A stretch of 64,000 nucleotides of DNA from Deltaproteobacteria bacterium (GTDB lineage: Bacteria > Myxococcota_A > Polyangia > HGW-17 > JAJRWW01): NCBI GenBank assembly GCA_029938605.1, contig JAOZUO010000001.1, positions 21,905-85,904 on the forward strand, read 5' to 3'. Both the position numbers and the translations under genes were made by a program. Each line of letters begins with the position of its first letter. Within the stretch, counting starts at the first letter, position 1. Positions 30,049 to 40,274 of this stretch are shown in pieces. The notes under the pieces were generated by a model that ran no database searches, had not been told where the DNA came from, and saw nothing but the letters and a program-made list of their open reading frames with translations.

Positions 30049-30810
30049 TCAAATGATGTACGGGATGAACGCCCGGCGTTCTTGTGGGTAGTCGGGGAAA
30101 GTCTCGCGGTACCAGCGGTGATTGGACAGGGCCCGGGGCGCGAGGTTGGCGGCGGTCCACACGGCGAAGGCGAGGCCGGAGATGGACCAGGTGGCCACGG
30201 CCCAGCCCGTCCACTCGATGACCTCGCCGAGATAGTTGGGGCACGAGACGTACCGGTACATGCCGCCGCGCGGGATCTTGTAGCCGCTCTCTGAAGGCTT
30301 ACGGAGCGCAAACAGGACCTGGTCGGAGTGCTGGTTCATGGCAAAGCCCACGAAGAACAACGAGACCCCGATGAGGAACCGCGGATCCGAGAGCCACGCA
30401 GTGGAGTACGAGGGCCCCAGGGTGAACAGATACCGGCCGTTGATGTAGGCATTGACCCCGTTGAACAGGATCGCCATGCCAAAGATCGTCAACGGCATCT
30501 GCTTGCCCCCCCCGCGGCGCCGGAAGGGAAAGACGAAGGAGCGGTTCAGGTAGTGGAGCAGCCACATGCCCAAAAACACCAACGCCACCGGGCTGGTCGT
30601 TCGACTCCCCAACAGGAACCACATCACGAACATCAGGGGCGCGGGCGCCTCCATCACCACCCAACCCACCGTGGCGTTGATCTGCGGCCCCCAGCCCCCG
30701 CGATTGTGGCGGCCATAGGGCGCCACAATGAACAGCAGCGCCACGAAGACCACGGCCGACAAGATGAACCAACCCGAGACCAGGCCACTGAAGATTGTCT
30801 GTTCGGACAT
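30049..30810 (-). CDS. steroid 5-alpha-reductase-like membrane protein
   Basis: WVVMEAPAPLMFVMWFLLGS, LLHYLNRSFVFPFR, PRGGMYRYVSCPNYLGEVIEWTGWAVATWS, HRWYRETFPDYPQERRAFIPYII. Confidence 0.88.
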   Translation of the reverse strand: MSEQTIFSGLVSGWFILSAVVFVALLFIVAPYGRHNRGGWGPQINATVGWVVMEAPAPLMFVMWFLLGSRTTSPVALVFLGMWLLHYLNRSFVFPFRRRGGGKQMPLTIFGMAILFNGVNAYINGRYLFTLGPSYSTAWLSDPRFLIGVSLFFVGFAMNQHSDQVLFALRKPSESGYKIPRGGMYRYVSCPNYLGEVIEWTGWAVATWSISGLAFAVWTAANLAPRALSNHRWYRETFPDYPQERRAFIPYII

Positions 30811-30816
30811 AATCGC

Positions 30817-31800
30817 CTATCTGGTCAGTTCCCCGGCCTGATCGAACCAGGCGAAGGTGTCCTCGATGGTCTCTCGCAGCGGACGTGGATCAAAGCCCAG
30901 CTCCCGGGCGGCCTTGGCGTGGCTCATGCGGGTGTTCCCGCTCAGCACCGACAGTGACTCCGACGTGAACAGGGGCCGCTGTTTACGCAGCCGCGCATAC
31001 CCCATCACAAAGGGCGCGCCGATCTTGGCCAGGAACATGGGCAGGACGGTCGTCGGAGTCTTCGCACCGGTGACCTCACCGACCATCTCCGACAGCCCAA
31101 GCATGGAGATCCACTCGCCGCTCAGCAGATAGCTCTCCCCGGTCTTGCCCTTCTCCTCCACCACCATGGCGCCCTCCACCACGTCTCGCACGTCCACCCA
31201 GGTGTACCCACCCGGAACCAGCGCAGGTATCCGCCGGTGATACAGCCCCAGGAGCATCTCGCCCTGGTGAGACGGCCTGAAGTCGCAACGCCCAAGCACC
31301 GCACCGCAGTTGATGATCACCGCGTCGATCCCCCGCTCCACACCGGCCAACACCTCTCGCTGGCCGAGGGCCTTGGTGCGATCGTACAGGAGGCAGGGGC
31401 CCGTGTCGGCCAGGGGCCGGGTCTCGTCCAAGGGCTCATCCACGGGCTTCTGGGCCAGGGCGTGGATGGAGCTGAAGTGCACCAGCCGGCGCACTCCGGC
31501 GCGCTCGCAGGCGTCGAGCACGTTGCGCACGCCCTGGACGTTCACCGCGTGCACCTCGTCCTCATCCGCCGCCGAGATCACGATGCGCGCCGCCAGGTGA
31601 TAGACAACGTCCGCCCCCTCAAAGGCGCGCACCAGGCTGTCGACGTCCTTCACCGACGCCGACACCCGCTCCACATCCAGACCATCGATGGCCCGGGTGT
31701 CTTGATGCACCACCGCGCGGACGTCCCGGCCCTTCTCCATAAGCCCACGCACCAGATTGCCGCCGATGTGTCCCGACGCACCTGTAACAACTACCGTCAT
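30817..31800 (-). CDS. NAD-dependent epimerase/dehydratase (SDR, 3-beta-HSD-like)
   Basis: MTVVVTGASGHIGGNLVRGLMEKGRDVRAVVH; YDRTKALGQREVL (YxxxK). Confidence 0.88.
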   Translation of the reverse strand: MTVVVTGASGHIGGNLVRGLMEKGRDVRAVVHQDTRAIDGLDVERVSASVKDVDSLVRAFEGADVVYHLAARIVISAADEDEVHAVNVQGVRNVLDACERAGVRRLVHFSSIHALAQKPVDEPLDETRPLADTGPCLLYDRTKALGQREVLAGVERGIDAVIINCGAVLGRCDFRPSHQGEMLLGLYHRRIPALVPGGYTWVDVRDVVEGAMVVEEKGKTGESYLLSGEWISMLGLSEMVGEVTGAKTPTTVLPMFLAKIGAPFVMGYARLRKQRPLFTSESLSVLSGNTRMSHAKAARELGFDPRPLRETIEDTFAWFDQAGELTR

Positions 31801-31946
31801 CTATAAGTCTCCACTTTCTCCCGTACCCCGGGGACCATAAGTCACCCCAGGTAGCAGGCGCAAGTCGGCACCCCTCTCACGACTTCCCTAGACACCTACA
31901 TGGCCGTTGGACTATTATTGAACGGTACCGAAAGTAGTGAGGGGCA

Positions 31947-33548
31947 ATGTCTATCAGTTTCAGATACTATCGCCACCTACTCATGTGGCTTGTCATGGTG
32001 ACAGCCCTCGGCGTTACCGGGGGGTGCTCTTTCGACAAGAGCGGGTTGGCGAGACCCGGCGACGCGGGTCAGAACAACAGCGGTCCCCCGGACGCGGCGA
32101 TCGTCGCCGATGGTACCGTTTGGTTCGACGCCCAGCCCGGGTCCGACGCCCAGCCCGGATCCGACGCTGAGCCCGGATCCGATGCCCAGCCCGATGCCCA
32201 GCCCGATGCCCAGCCCGATGCGTACGTGCCGCCCTGCACGGGGGACACCTGGGAGTGTCTGCCCGACGGCACGGCGCGGGTGTGCCAAGACGATGCCTGG
32301 GTGGCCGTAGGAGCCTGCCCCCTGGGCTGTGACGTGACCGCGCGGGAGTGCAATGTACCGAGCAACGTGCCCGGAGATCTCATGGACGAAGGAACCGGAG
32401 CGCTGGAGCTGGATTCGAACGACTCCATTGTAACCATTTACACGGACACCGGTGAAATCGACGGCGCGGACGGACAGATACGTCCCCCGATGGTTGGCCT
32501 CCACGGTCCCAGCGGAATCTACTACGAGCAGCGTTCGCAGGGGCCCGGCCCCGGGTTGGGCGTCTTCGTAGTCCAAGGGCTGACCATCGACACAACCGTT
32601 GTGGTCAACGTGGTGGGCACCCGTGCACTGGTGCTGCTGGTGAACGGCGCAGCCACGATCAACGGAGTCATCAACGCTACGGCCCGTGGAAATCTCGGCG
32701 GCCCGGGCGGATTCAACGGCGGCGCTCCATCGCAGTCGGGTGACGGCTCCTGCGGCGGCTTACCGGGACTGGGAGGAGTGGGAGGGCCGACGGGACACGG
32801 TTGCATGTCCGGCAGCGGTGGCGGAGGTCACGCAGGTGCGGGCGGCAGCGGCGGCAACTCCACCTGCGGAAGCCAAGCCTCGGGCGGCGCCGGCGGAGTA
32901 AACGGCTGTGGCTATGTAGAGCTGGTGCCCCTGATGGGCGGGAGCGGCGGCGCCGGGGGCGCGCCCATCCCAATCATCAATCCCCCCGCCACCAATCCTG
33001 TCAGCCCCGGCCCGGGGGGCGGCGGCGGAGGCGCGATCCAGATCTCGGCGAGCGGCGGGATCATCGTGGGCGCCTTCGGCGGAATCAACGCCGGCGGCGA
33101 CGGTGGCCGAGAGTGCACCAGCGCCGGTGGCGCGGGCGGCGGGGCGGGCGGCGGTATCCTCCTGGAGGGGCCCACCGTTATGCTGCTGGGCGGCGGCAGG
33201 CTGGCGGCCAACGGAGGTGGAGGTGGAGGCGGTGACTGCTCGTGACAAGACTGGGATTCTGGCCAGTTTGGCCAGATTGGACAGCTAGGCAACCTCCCCG
33301 CCGATGGCGGCGACGGCCACTGGGTAACCAACGTAGCCTACGCAGGAGATGGCGGTGAAGGCGCGGCGTTATCGGGCAACTCGTACGGTTCCGTCGGGCA
33401 GTCCATCGATGACGCCGGCGGCGGCGGCGGCGGCATCGGACGCATCCGGGTGAACAGCTCCTCGACAGCGAACCTCAGCGGCACCCACAGCCCGTTCGCA
33501 TCCACCGGCCCGCTCAACGCCCTGGCTCCCCCCATCGTGGCGAACTAA
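31947..33548 (+). CDS. Gly-rich surface lipoprotein interrupted by one in-frame TGA (33243-33245)
   Basis: GVTGGCSFDKSG lipobox; GSDAQPGSDAQPDAQPDA linker; Gly-rich body. The same frame stays open from 33246 to TAA at 33546-33548 with matching composition (...GGGGGGIGRIRVNSSSTANLSG...). Confidence 0.7.
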
Positions 33549-33573
33549 AAAACGACCTACGGAACGGCCGCCT

Positions 33574-34431
33574 TTGCAGACCATTCGCATCACCACGCTG
33601 ATTGAGAACAGCCGGCTGGAGGACCGCCCCGACCTGGTGGCGGAGCACGGGGTGTCGCTTCACGTACAGTTCGATGACACCTCCCTGATCTTCGACACCG
33701 GCGCCAGTGGGGCCTTCGCCGACAACGCCGTCCGACTGGGCGTCGACCTGGGGGAGGTACACCTCGGGGCGATATCCCACCACCACTATGATCACGGCGG
33801 CGGGCTGGAGCGGTTCTTTCGGGAGAACCACCACGCTCCGGTGTACCTCGGTCGCACCGACCTGGGCGTCTGCCACGCTCGGGTCCTGGGCCTGTTGCAC
33901 CGCCACATCGGCTTCGATCGGCGTCTGCTCGACGACCACCCCGACCGGTTACTCCCCGTGGAGGGAACGCGCGAGCTGGTGCCGGGGGTCTTCGCCCTCA
34001 CCCACATCCCCACGCCCCACCCGGTGCCGCCGGGCAACCGGGTCATGTACCTGAAGCAAGGCGACACCTTCGTCCCCGACGACTTCGACCACGAGCTGCT
34101 GCTGGTGATCCGGAGAGACGACGGTCTGGTGGTGATCACCGGCTGCTCCCACCGGGGGATCCTCAACATCGTGGAGGCAGTGGTAGCCCGCTTCCCCGCG
34201 GAGCGCATCCGCGCCCTCATCGGCGGGTTCCACCTCATGGGGTTGCCCTCCCCAACCACCCAGGGCGGCAGCCGAGCAGACCTGGAGCAGTTGGCCAGGG
34301 ACCTCGGCCAACACCCCATCGACCGCGCCTACACGGGCCACTGCACCGGCGATGAGGCGTACGAGGTCCTACACTCCATCCTCGGAGACCGCCTCACCAC
34401 CTTCCCCACGGGAAGTGTAATTGAGCTCTAA
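33574..34431 (+). CDS. MBL-fold metallohydrolase
   Basis: LIFDTGASGAFADNAVRLGVDLGEVHLGAISHHHYDHGGGLERFF (HxHxDH-type); VITGCSHRGILNIVEA. Confidence 0.85.
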   Translation: MQTIRITTLIENSRLEDRPDLVAEHGVSLHVQFDDTSLIFDTGASGAFADNAVRLGVDLGEVHLGAISHHHYDHGGGLERFFRENHHAPVYLGRTDLGVCHARVLGLLHRHIGFDRRLLDDHPDRLLPVEGTRELVPGVFALTHIPTPHPVPPGNRVMYLKQGDTFVPDDFDHELLLVIRRDDGLVVITGCSHRGILNIVEAVVARFPAERIRALIGGFHLMGLPSPTTQGGSRADLEQLARDLGQHPIDRAYTGHCTGDEAYEVLHSILGDRLTTFPTGSVIEL

Positions 34432-34442
34432 CCGTCAGCCTC

Positions 34443-35678
34443 TTGACCGATAGCCCGCATCTTTGTGAAGCCACTGTGATCAACTATTGCAAAACCCTGA
34501 CCGTCATGGAGAAACTGTACCTGTGCTTCAATGCGCTCCGACCTCCCTTCTGCAATCAGTTGGTGGTGGAGGGCACCGGCAGGGTGGACGAGACCGCCCT
34601 GCGACGAGCTCTGCGGCTCACGAGCCGGGTCAATCCCGGGACGACGCTGAAGGTCGTCGGGGTTCTCGGTCGCATGCGGTGGGTGGGCGGACCTGTCCCC
34701 CGATTGACTATCGTCAAGCGCTCCTCGTGGGACGGTTTCAGCCACAGGAACGCGCCCTTCCTGCACAATACGCTGGATCCGGAGACCGGCCCGACCTGCG
34801 AGATCCAGGTTGTGGAGGGGCCGGACAAGACGTTCTTCGTGTTTCGGAGCCTGCACGCGGTGATGGACGGCGCTGGACAGCGGGCCTGGGCCAGCGACTT
34901 CTTCAGCGCGCTGAGGGGAGACCAGCCCAAGGGACATCCCGACGCGGTCTGCAGCGCCAAAGCGGCCCGGTCTCTGACCTCCGAGCACATGGAGTTTCCG
35001 CAGCCCGATGGTCTCCCCCCCTGTGGTCCGGCCGATGGGATCACCTCGGGAAACGACCACCAGTGGCGCCGCGTCACCATCGCACTCCCCAAGACCTCGG
35101 CCCTGCTCGCCGACGTCGCGATCCGACTGGGAGTAGAGGCCCGCGGACATGGGCAGGGGGTGGTGCGGCTGAACATCCCGGTGGACTTCCGCTACTTCTT
35201 CCGGGAAGTTCGCACCACGGCCAATCTGATCGGTCCGCTCTTCATGGAGATCGCCCCCACGGAGACCAGAGCGTCCTTTCTGGCGGAGATGAAACAAAAG
35301 CTCAAGCACCGAGAACACGCCCGCCGGCCGTGGGGCTACGACGCGTTCTCCTGGCTGCCGATGCCCCTGCTGACCATGGTGCTCAAGCGCGCCTTCGCCA
35401 GGGAGCACGCGAAGGGACGTTACGCCTTCTCCGCCACCCTCTCTGATGTGGGAGCCTACACCGCGCGAGACTGCTCCGCGGGCGGGTTCACAGCAAGCGC
35501 GGCGTTCGCCATTCCGCCCATGGCCGACCAGCAGTGCTTCATCTGCTTGAAGGGCTTCGAGGATCGTACCCACGTCGTGGTCGGCATGCCATCGGTGTTC
35601 TGCTCACACGGTCGCCTGGACCACCTGATGGTTTCGCTCGTAGATGCCATCACAGCGAACACCACGCCAAGGACATAG
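34443..35678 (+). CDS. standalone condensation/acyltransferase-like protein
   Basis: FFVFRSLHAVMDGAGQRAW (HxxxDG motif); VVRLNIPVDFRYFFREVRTTANLIGPLFMEI. Confidence 0.65.
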   Translation: MTDSPHLCEATVINYCKTLTVMEKLYLCFNALRPPFCNQLVVEGTGRVDETALRRALRLTSRVNPGTTLKVVGVLGRMRWVGGPVPRLTIVKRSSWDGFSHRNAPFLHNTLDPETGPTCEIQVVEGPDKTFFVFRSLHAVMDGAGQRAWASDFFSALRGDQPKGHPDAVCSAKAARSLTSEHMEFPQPDGLPPCGPADGITSGNDHQWRRVTIALPKTSALLADVAIRLGVEARGHGQGVVRLNIPVDFRYFFREVRTTANLIGPLFMEIAPTETRASFLAEMKQKLKHREHARRPWGYDAFSWLPMPLLTMVLKRAFAREHAKGRYAFSATLSDVGAYTARDCSAGGFTASAAFAIPPMADQQCFICLKGFEDRTHVVVGMPSVFCSHGRLDHLMVSLVDAITANTTPRT

Positions 35679-35774
35679 ATCTACGGTAAGGCGGGCTACC
35701 AATCTTCGTCAGAGGTGGTATGGTCTTAGGGTTAGGCTTGACCCTATTGCCATATTCGGAAGCGAGGCACGTGA

Positions 35775-36209
35775 ATGCACGACACGGTGGTGCTCTTGGT
35801 TGATGACGAAGCGGACTTCGTCGAAATCATGACAAAAAGACTGAAGAAGCGATCCTTTCATGTGGAGGTGGCCTTCAGCGGTCCCGAGGCGCTCGAGGTA
35901 CTCGAGAATACCGAAAAGGTCGACATCGTGCTGCTGGACGTGAAGATGCCCGGCATGGACGGCATCGAGGTGCTCAGCCACATCAAGGAGCACAGCCCCT
36001 TGGTGGAGGTGATCATGCTCACGGGCCACGCCACGGTGGACAGCGCCGTGGAGGGCCTCAAGCTAGGCGCCTTCGACTACCTGATGAAGCCCTGCGACAT
36101 CAAGGTCCTCATGCAAAAGCTCAACGCGGCCATGAAACGGAGACAGCAGCAAGTCGAGGAGGCCATGGAGGCCCGAACCCAGGACATCATCCTCCGACAC
36201 GGCCGCTAG
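35775..36209 (+). CDS. single-domain response regulator
   Basis: VVLLVDDEADFVEIMTKRL, DIVLLDVKMPGMDGIEVL, VIMLTGHATVDSAVEGLKLGAFDYLMKPCD. Confidence 0.92.
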   Translation: MHDTVVLLVDDEADFVEIMTKRLKKRSFHVEVAFSGPEALEVLENTEKVDIVLLDVKMPGMDGIEVLSHIKEHSPLVEVIMLTGHATVDSAVEGLKLGAFDYLMKPCDIKVLMQKLNAAMKRRQQQVEEAMEARTQDIILRHGR

Positions 36210-36242
36210 GCCCTTTTCCCCAGGGCCACCCCCGACACCCCT

Positions 36243-37592
36243 ATGCCGCGCCGCGCACCTCTCTGGTTCATCCTCGTGATTGTTGGCCAGCTACTGATGG
36301 CCACGGGAGATGCACGCGCCGACGCCGCGGACTACAGCCCCCACAACTTCGAATGGCAGGGCACTTCAAGGCTCTTTGAGCTGGCCGCCGAGCGCGGCTT
36401 CAGCATCGAGACCCGGTCCAACCTCGACTGGAAAAAGATCGAAAAACGTCACATCCTGCTCTTCCTGTATCCCACGGCGCCGATCCCGTCCGAGAAGCTC
36501 GTGGCGTACCTGCGGGGGGGCGGTCGCGTGATCCTCGCCGATGACTTCGGCTCCACCGCAGAGCTGCTCGAAAAGCTGGGCGTGCGTCGCGTCCCGGTGA
36601 ACGGCGCCCGACTCAGCCGGTTGCACGCGGAGAACCCAGCGCTGCCCATCGCCACTCCCCTCACGCCCCATCCCCTGAACAACGGTATCCCAGAGCTGGT
36701 GACCAACCACCCGGCAGCCTTCGACACGCAGCTCCCCGCCATCTTCGGCTTCGAGCCCGCCGGCGGTGCGCTGGTGGTAGCCGCCACCCTGGGTCGTGGC
36801 CGCATCGTGCTGATCTCCGACCCCTCCGTCTTCATCAACCGGATGCTCAAATTCCCCGGGAACGAGGCCTTCACCCGACGGCTCCTGGGCTATCTGGGGC
36901 GACCGGGCGAGGATAGCTATGTGGTCTTTACGCAGCACTTCACCGAGACGGGCTCTCCCAAGCCCACCGTGAAGGTGAGGGTTCCCCCTCCGCCAGGGCT
37001 GTCGGCCATCCTCGCCGACGCCAACACCCTCCTGGCGGAGTTCAACGAGTACATGCTGGACCGGGTGTGGATCATGCCCATCGCCACACTCTTCGCCGGC
37101 CTGCTCCTGGCGCTGGCAGTCTGGGTGATCCCCATGATGCGGCCCCGGTACGACGCTAGCTGGACCCGGCCTGGAGAGGGCCCACCGCCGGCGCGCTACG
37201 CACGGGATCTGGAGCCTTACATGAGCGGCAGCCCGCGCAAGATGAACTTCGCCTACCCGGCCGCGGTGTTTCGAGACGTCATGGACGTGGACCTGGAACA
37301 GACCCTCGGCGTTGCGGCGCCCCTGGCCACCATGGATGAGCCGGCCTTGCGTCGCATGGTACAGAAGCGGGCCGGCGCCGAGGCGGAGCGACTGTGTACC
37401 CTGCTCATTGGACTCACGCGCCGTATCCCCCACCGGGAGATGGTGACCCCCTTTACCCTGACTCCACGCTACAGCTTCCGCGAGCTCAAACGGCTCCAGG
37501 ACTGCGGCCGTCTCCTCCTGGAGGCCCTGCGCCCAAGCGACGGAACCCCCAATCAAACCGCAACCGACGAACGGACGACAACGAACGGATAA
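36243..37592 (+). CDS. DUF4350-like membrane protein
   Basis: LFELAAERGFSIETRSNLDWKKIEKRHILLFLYPTAPIPSEKLVAYLRGGGRVILADDFGST; C-terminal TM; next to MoxR/DUF58. Confidence 0.7.
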   Translation: MPRRAPLWFILVIVGQLLMATGDARADAADYSPHNFEWQGTSRLFELAAERGFSIETRSNLDWKKIEKRHILLFLYPTAPIPSEKLVAYLRGGGRVILADDFGSTAELLEKLGVRRVPVNGARLSRLHAENPALPIATPLTPHPLNNGIPELVTNHPAAFDTQLPAIFGFEPAGGALVVAATLGRGRIVLISDPSVFINRMLKFPGNEAFTRRLLGYLGRPGEDSYVVFTQHFTETGSPKPTVKVRVPPPPGLSAILADANTLLAEFNEYMLDRVWIMPIATLFAGLLLALAVWVIPMMRPRYDASWTRPGEGPPPARYARDLEPYMSGSPRKMNFAYPAAVFRDVMDVDLEQTLGVAAPLATMDEPALRRMVQKRAGAEAERLCTLLIGLTRRIPHREMVTPFTLTPRYSFRELKRLQDCGRLLLEALRPSDGTPNQTATDERTTTNG

Positions 37593-38567
37593 TTGATGCA
37601 ACCCACTGGCATTGAAAAGCAGCAACTGGACCAGGTGAGCCACCTGGTGTCGGCCATCCAGCAAGAGATCGCAAAGGTGTACATCGGCGATCCCACCACG
37701 GTACAGGTACTGCTCACCGCCCTGGTGGCCCGGGGCCATGTCCTGCTCGAGGGCGTCCCCGGCGTGGCAAAGACCACCCTGGTGAAGGCCTTCAGCACCA
37801 CCCTGAGCTGCAGCTTCAAGCGGATCCAGTTCACGCCGGATCTGCTCCCTTCGGACATCACCGGCACCTATATTCTGGACATGCGGGAGAACACCTTCGT
37901 GCTCCGAGAAGGGCCCATCTTCGCGCAGATCGTGCTTGGGGACGAGATCAACCGCGCACCGGCGAAGACCCAGTCGGCCCTGTTGGAGGCCATGCAGGAG
38001 CGTCAGGTCACCATTGACGGTCAGACGCGCCACCTGGAGCCGCCCTTCATGGTGCTCGCCACTCAGAACCCCATCGAGCATGACGGCACCTACCCGCTGC
38101 CCGAGGCCCAGGTGGACCGATTCATGATCAAGCTGGAGCTGGCCTATCCGCACGAGCAAGCGGAGATGCAGATGCTCGAGACCTATAACAAGCCCCTTCC
38201 CGAGCTGCACTCCCTGCTGGAGGCCGAGCAGATCGTGGCCCTGCAGGACCTGGCCGAGCAGGTGCACATCGAGCGTGAGCTGATCCAGTACGTGCTGGGG
38301 CTCGTCACCTTCACCCGGACCCACCGCCGCATCTTCCTGGGCGCCTCGCCCCGGGCCGGACTGAACCTGCTGTACGCCTCGAAGGCCTGGGCCCTGCTGC
38401 GCGGGCGGGACTACGTGCTGCCCGATGATGTGAAGGGGTTGGCGCCCCATGTGCTTTCCCACCGGATCCTCCTCACCCCCGAGGCGGAGCTGGAGGGCAT
38501 GACGCCCCGCCAAATCGTTACCGAGGCCCTGGACCGGGTGCCCTATCGGGGGTCAGCCGGCGGATGA
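37593..38567 (+). CDS. MoxR-family AAA+ ATPase
   Basis: GHVLLEGVPGVAKTTLVKAFSTTL; FTPDLLPSDITGTYILD; VLGDEINRAPAKTQSALLEAMQERQVTIDG. Confidence 0.94.
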   Translation: MMQPTGIEKQQLDQVSHLVSAIQQEIAKVYIGDPTTVQVLLTALVARGHVLLEGVPGVAKTTLVKAFSTTLSCSFKRIQFTPDLLPSDITGTYILDMRENTFVLREGPIFAQIVLGDEINRAPAKTQSALLEAMQERQVTIDGQTRHLEPPFMVLATQNPIEHDGTYPLPEAQVDRFMIKLELAYPHEQAEMQMLETYNKPLPELHSLLEAEQIVALQDLAEQVHIERELIQYVLGLVTFTRTHRRIFLGASPRAGLNLLYASKAWALLRGRDYVLPDDVKGLAPHVLSHRILLTPEAELEGMTPRQIVTEALDRVPYRGSAGG

Positions 38568-40261
38568 GACCCAGCCTCACCACAGGCGGCAAGTCCGTTC
38601 TGGCCACCGCGGGGCTCTTCATCCTGGGAGGCGTGATCGTCCGCTCCTGGCCCCTGGTGTCGTTGGGCGGCGTCGCCCTGGTCATGCTCCTGGCGGCCAT
38701 GATCCTCTTCTATCCGCGCACAATCCTCCTGGGCCGTCGCAAGCTTGAGGTGGCCTGGTGGATTCCGCCCTCGGAGATGGCGGGGGGTGCGCTCATGGTG
38801 GGCAATCCCTTCGGGCTGCAGCTCTTTGTGCGCAATCGATCCCCGTACAACCTCGGCCGGGCCGAGATCAGCGTGCTGCACTCCGAGCCCATAGAGATGC
38901 TCTCGCCCGACCCGGCCACGCTCATCGCCAAAGGCGCCGAGGTGGAGCTCGAGCTCCAGGCGCGGTGCCACTCCGCGGGCCAGTGGTTTTTCTATGGGGT
39001 GACCCTGCGGCTGGTGGGCCCCCTCGGGCTGTACCAGGTCATCGCCTACTATCCACTGCCGCTAACCACGCGCATCTTCCCGCGCTTCGCGCCGATCCGG
39101 GCGTCTGTACCCCATCGGCCCCGTACGGGCACGCCCCACGAGCGCAGCGGACGCCACCCCCTCAAGCTGCGCGGGCTAGGCGGCGACCTGCGGGAGATCC
39201 GGGACCATCAGCACGGCGACCCCTTCAAGAACATCGCCTGGAAGGCCACGGCCCGCATGCGCAAGCTGATGGTCAAGGAGTACGAGAGCGAGATCATGGT
39301 CACCCACTATGTGGTGCTCGACATCTCGTGGTCCATGCGCTCGGGCGACTTCGGCTCCTCCAAACTCGACTACGGCGTAGACCTGGCAGCATCCTTCGCG
39401 CGATGGGCCATCGAGTCGGGTGACCGTGTGGGGTTGGTGACCTTTGACAGCCGCGTCTACTCCAAGATCCGCCCCTCGGACGGCCGCCCCCACCTGGCCA
39501 AGATCATCGACCGGCTCATGGAGCTTCGCAACATCGTAGACGAGGATCTCACCAACCTGACCCAGGGGGAGCTCGTGCGAGCGGTGGCCGAGTTCATGCT
39601 CTACCAGGACGGCGTGAACGTGCGTATTCGAACCGCGCCAACGCCCCAGAGCGATCTCTGGGACCGCATCGTCACCGACCACCTGGGCAACCTCTACGAC
39701 TTCAAGGCCCTCGCCCACTGGGTGGACCAGTACCTCGACAAGCACCAGCAGGGGCGACGCGCCACCCGCTGGTGGCGCCCCGTGGTGGCCCAGACCCAGG
39801 AGCTAAGAAACCTGCGGCGGTTCTGCCAGATACGGGGCATCGACCTGCCCTATCGCAGCGGCGACGACGTGCACGGCTCCAAGGACGCCGGCCTCACCGA
39901 CGCCATCAGCCAGGTGTCCGCCTCGCGGGGCTCGCAGTTCATCCTGCTCATCTCCGACCTGGAGGGCATCACCACCGGGGGCGGCGTCATGAAGGGGCTC
40001 GCCATGGCGGTCCGCAAGCACCACCACCCTGTGCTCATCGTGCCCCACACGCCCAGATTCGGCCCAAAGCCCGTGAGCGAGGAGTCCCGGGCCGTGGCCG
40101 ACATCCTTCGAGCGGACGAAGATCGACGCACGAGCCGCCTCCGCCGGGAGGTAGCCAAGCTCGGCGTACCGGTGCTGCACGCCGCCCCCGAAGACGCCCT
40201 GATGCTGCTGCTGCGTCGCCTGGCCCGGATCCGCCGCCTCCGCTCCGGACGCGGAGCCTGA
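38564..40261 (+). CDS. DUF58 domain protein (vWA-like)
   Basis: GDLREIRDHQHGDPFKNIAWKATARMRKLMVKEYESEIMVTHYVVLDISWSMRSG. Confidence 0.88.
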   Translation: MRPSLTTGGKSVLATAGLFILGGVIVRSWPLVSLGGVALVMLLAAMILFYPRTILLGRRKLEVAWWIPPSEMAGGALMVGNPFGLQLFVRNRSPYNLGRAEISVLHSEPIEMLSPDPATLIAKGAEVELELQARCHSAGQWFFYGVTLRLVGPLGLYQVIAYYPLPLTTRIFPRFAPIRASVPHRPRTGTPHERSGRHPLKLRGLGGDLREIRDHQHGDPFKNIAWKATARMRKLMVKEYESEIMVTHYVVLDISWSMRSGDFGSSKLDYGVDLAASFARWAIESGDRVGLVTFDSRVYSKIRPSDGRPHLAKIIDRLMELRNIVDEDLTNLTQGELVRAVAEFMLYQDGVNVRIRTAPTPQSDLWDRIVTDHLGNLYDFKALAHWVDQYLDKHQQGRRATRWWRPVVAQTQELRNLRRFCQIRGIDLPYRSGDDVHGSKDAGLTDAISQVSASRGSQFILLISDLEGITTGGGVMKGLAMAVRKHHHPVLIVPHTPRFGPKPVSEESRAVADILRADEDRRTSRLRREVAKLGVPVLHAAPEDALMLLLRRLARIRRLRSGRGA

Positions 40262-40274
40262 GTGTAGCGCCCGT

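Noticed and set aside
36366-38513. 715-aa - strand ORF
   Set aside because: Antisense to the DUF4350 and MoxR genes, which have clear motifs.
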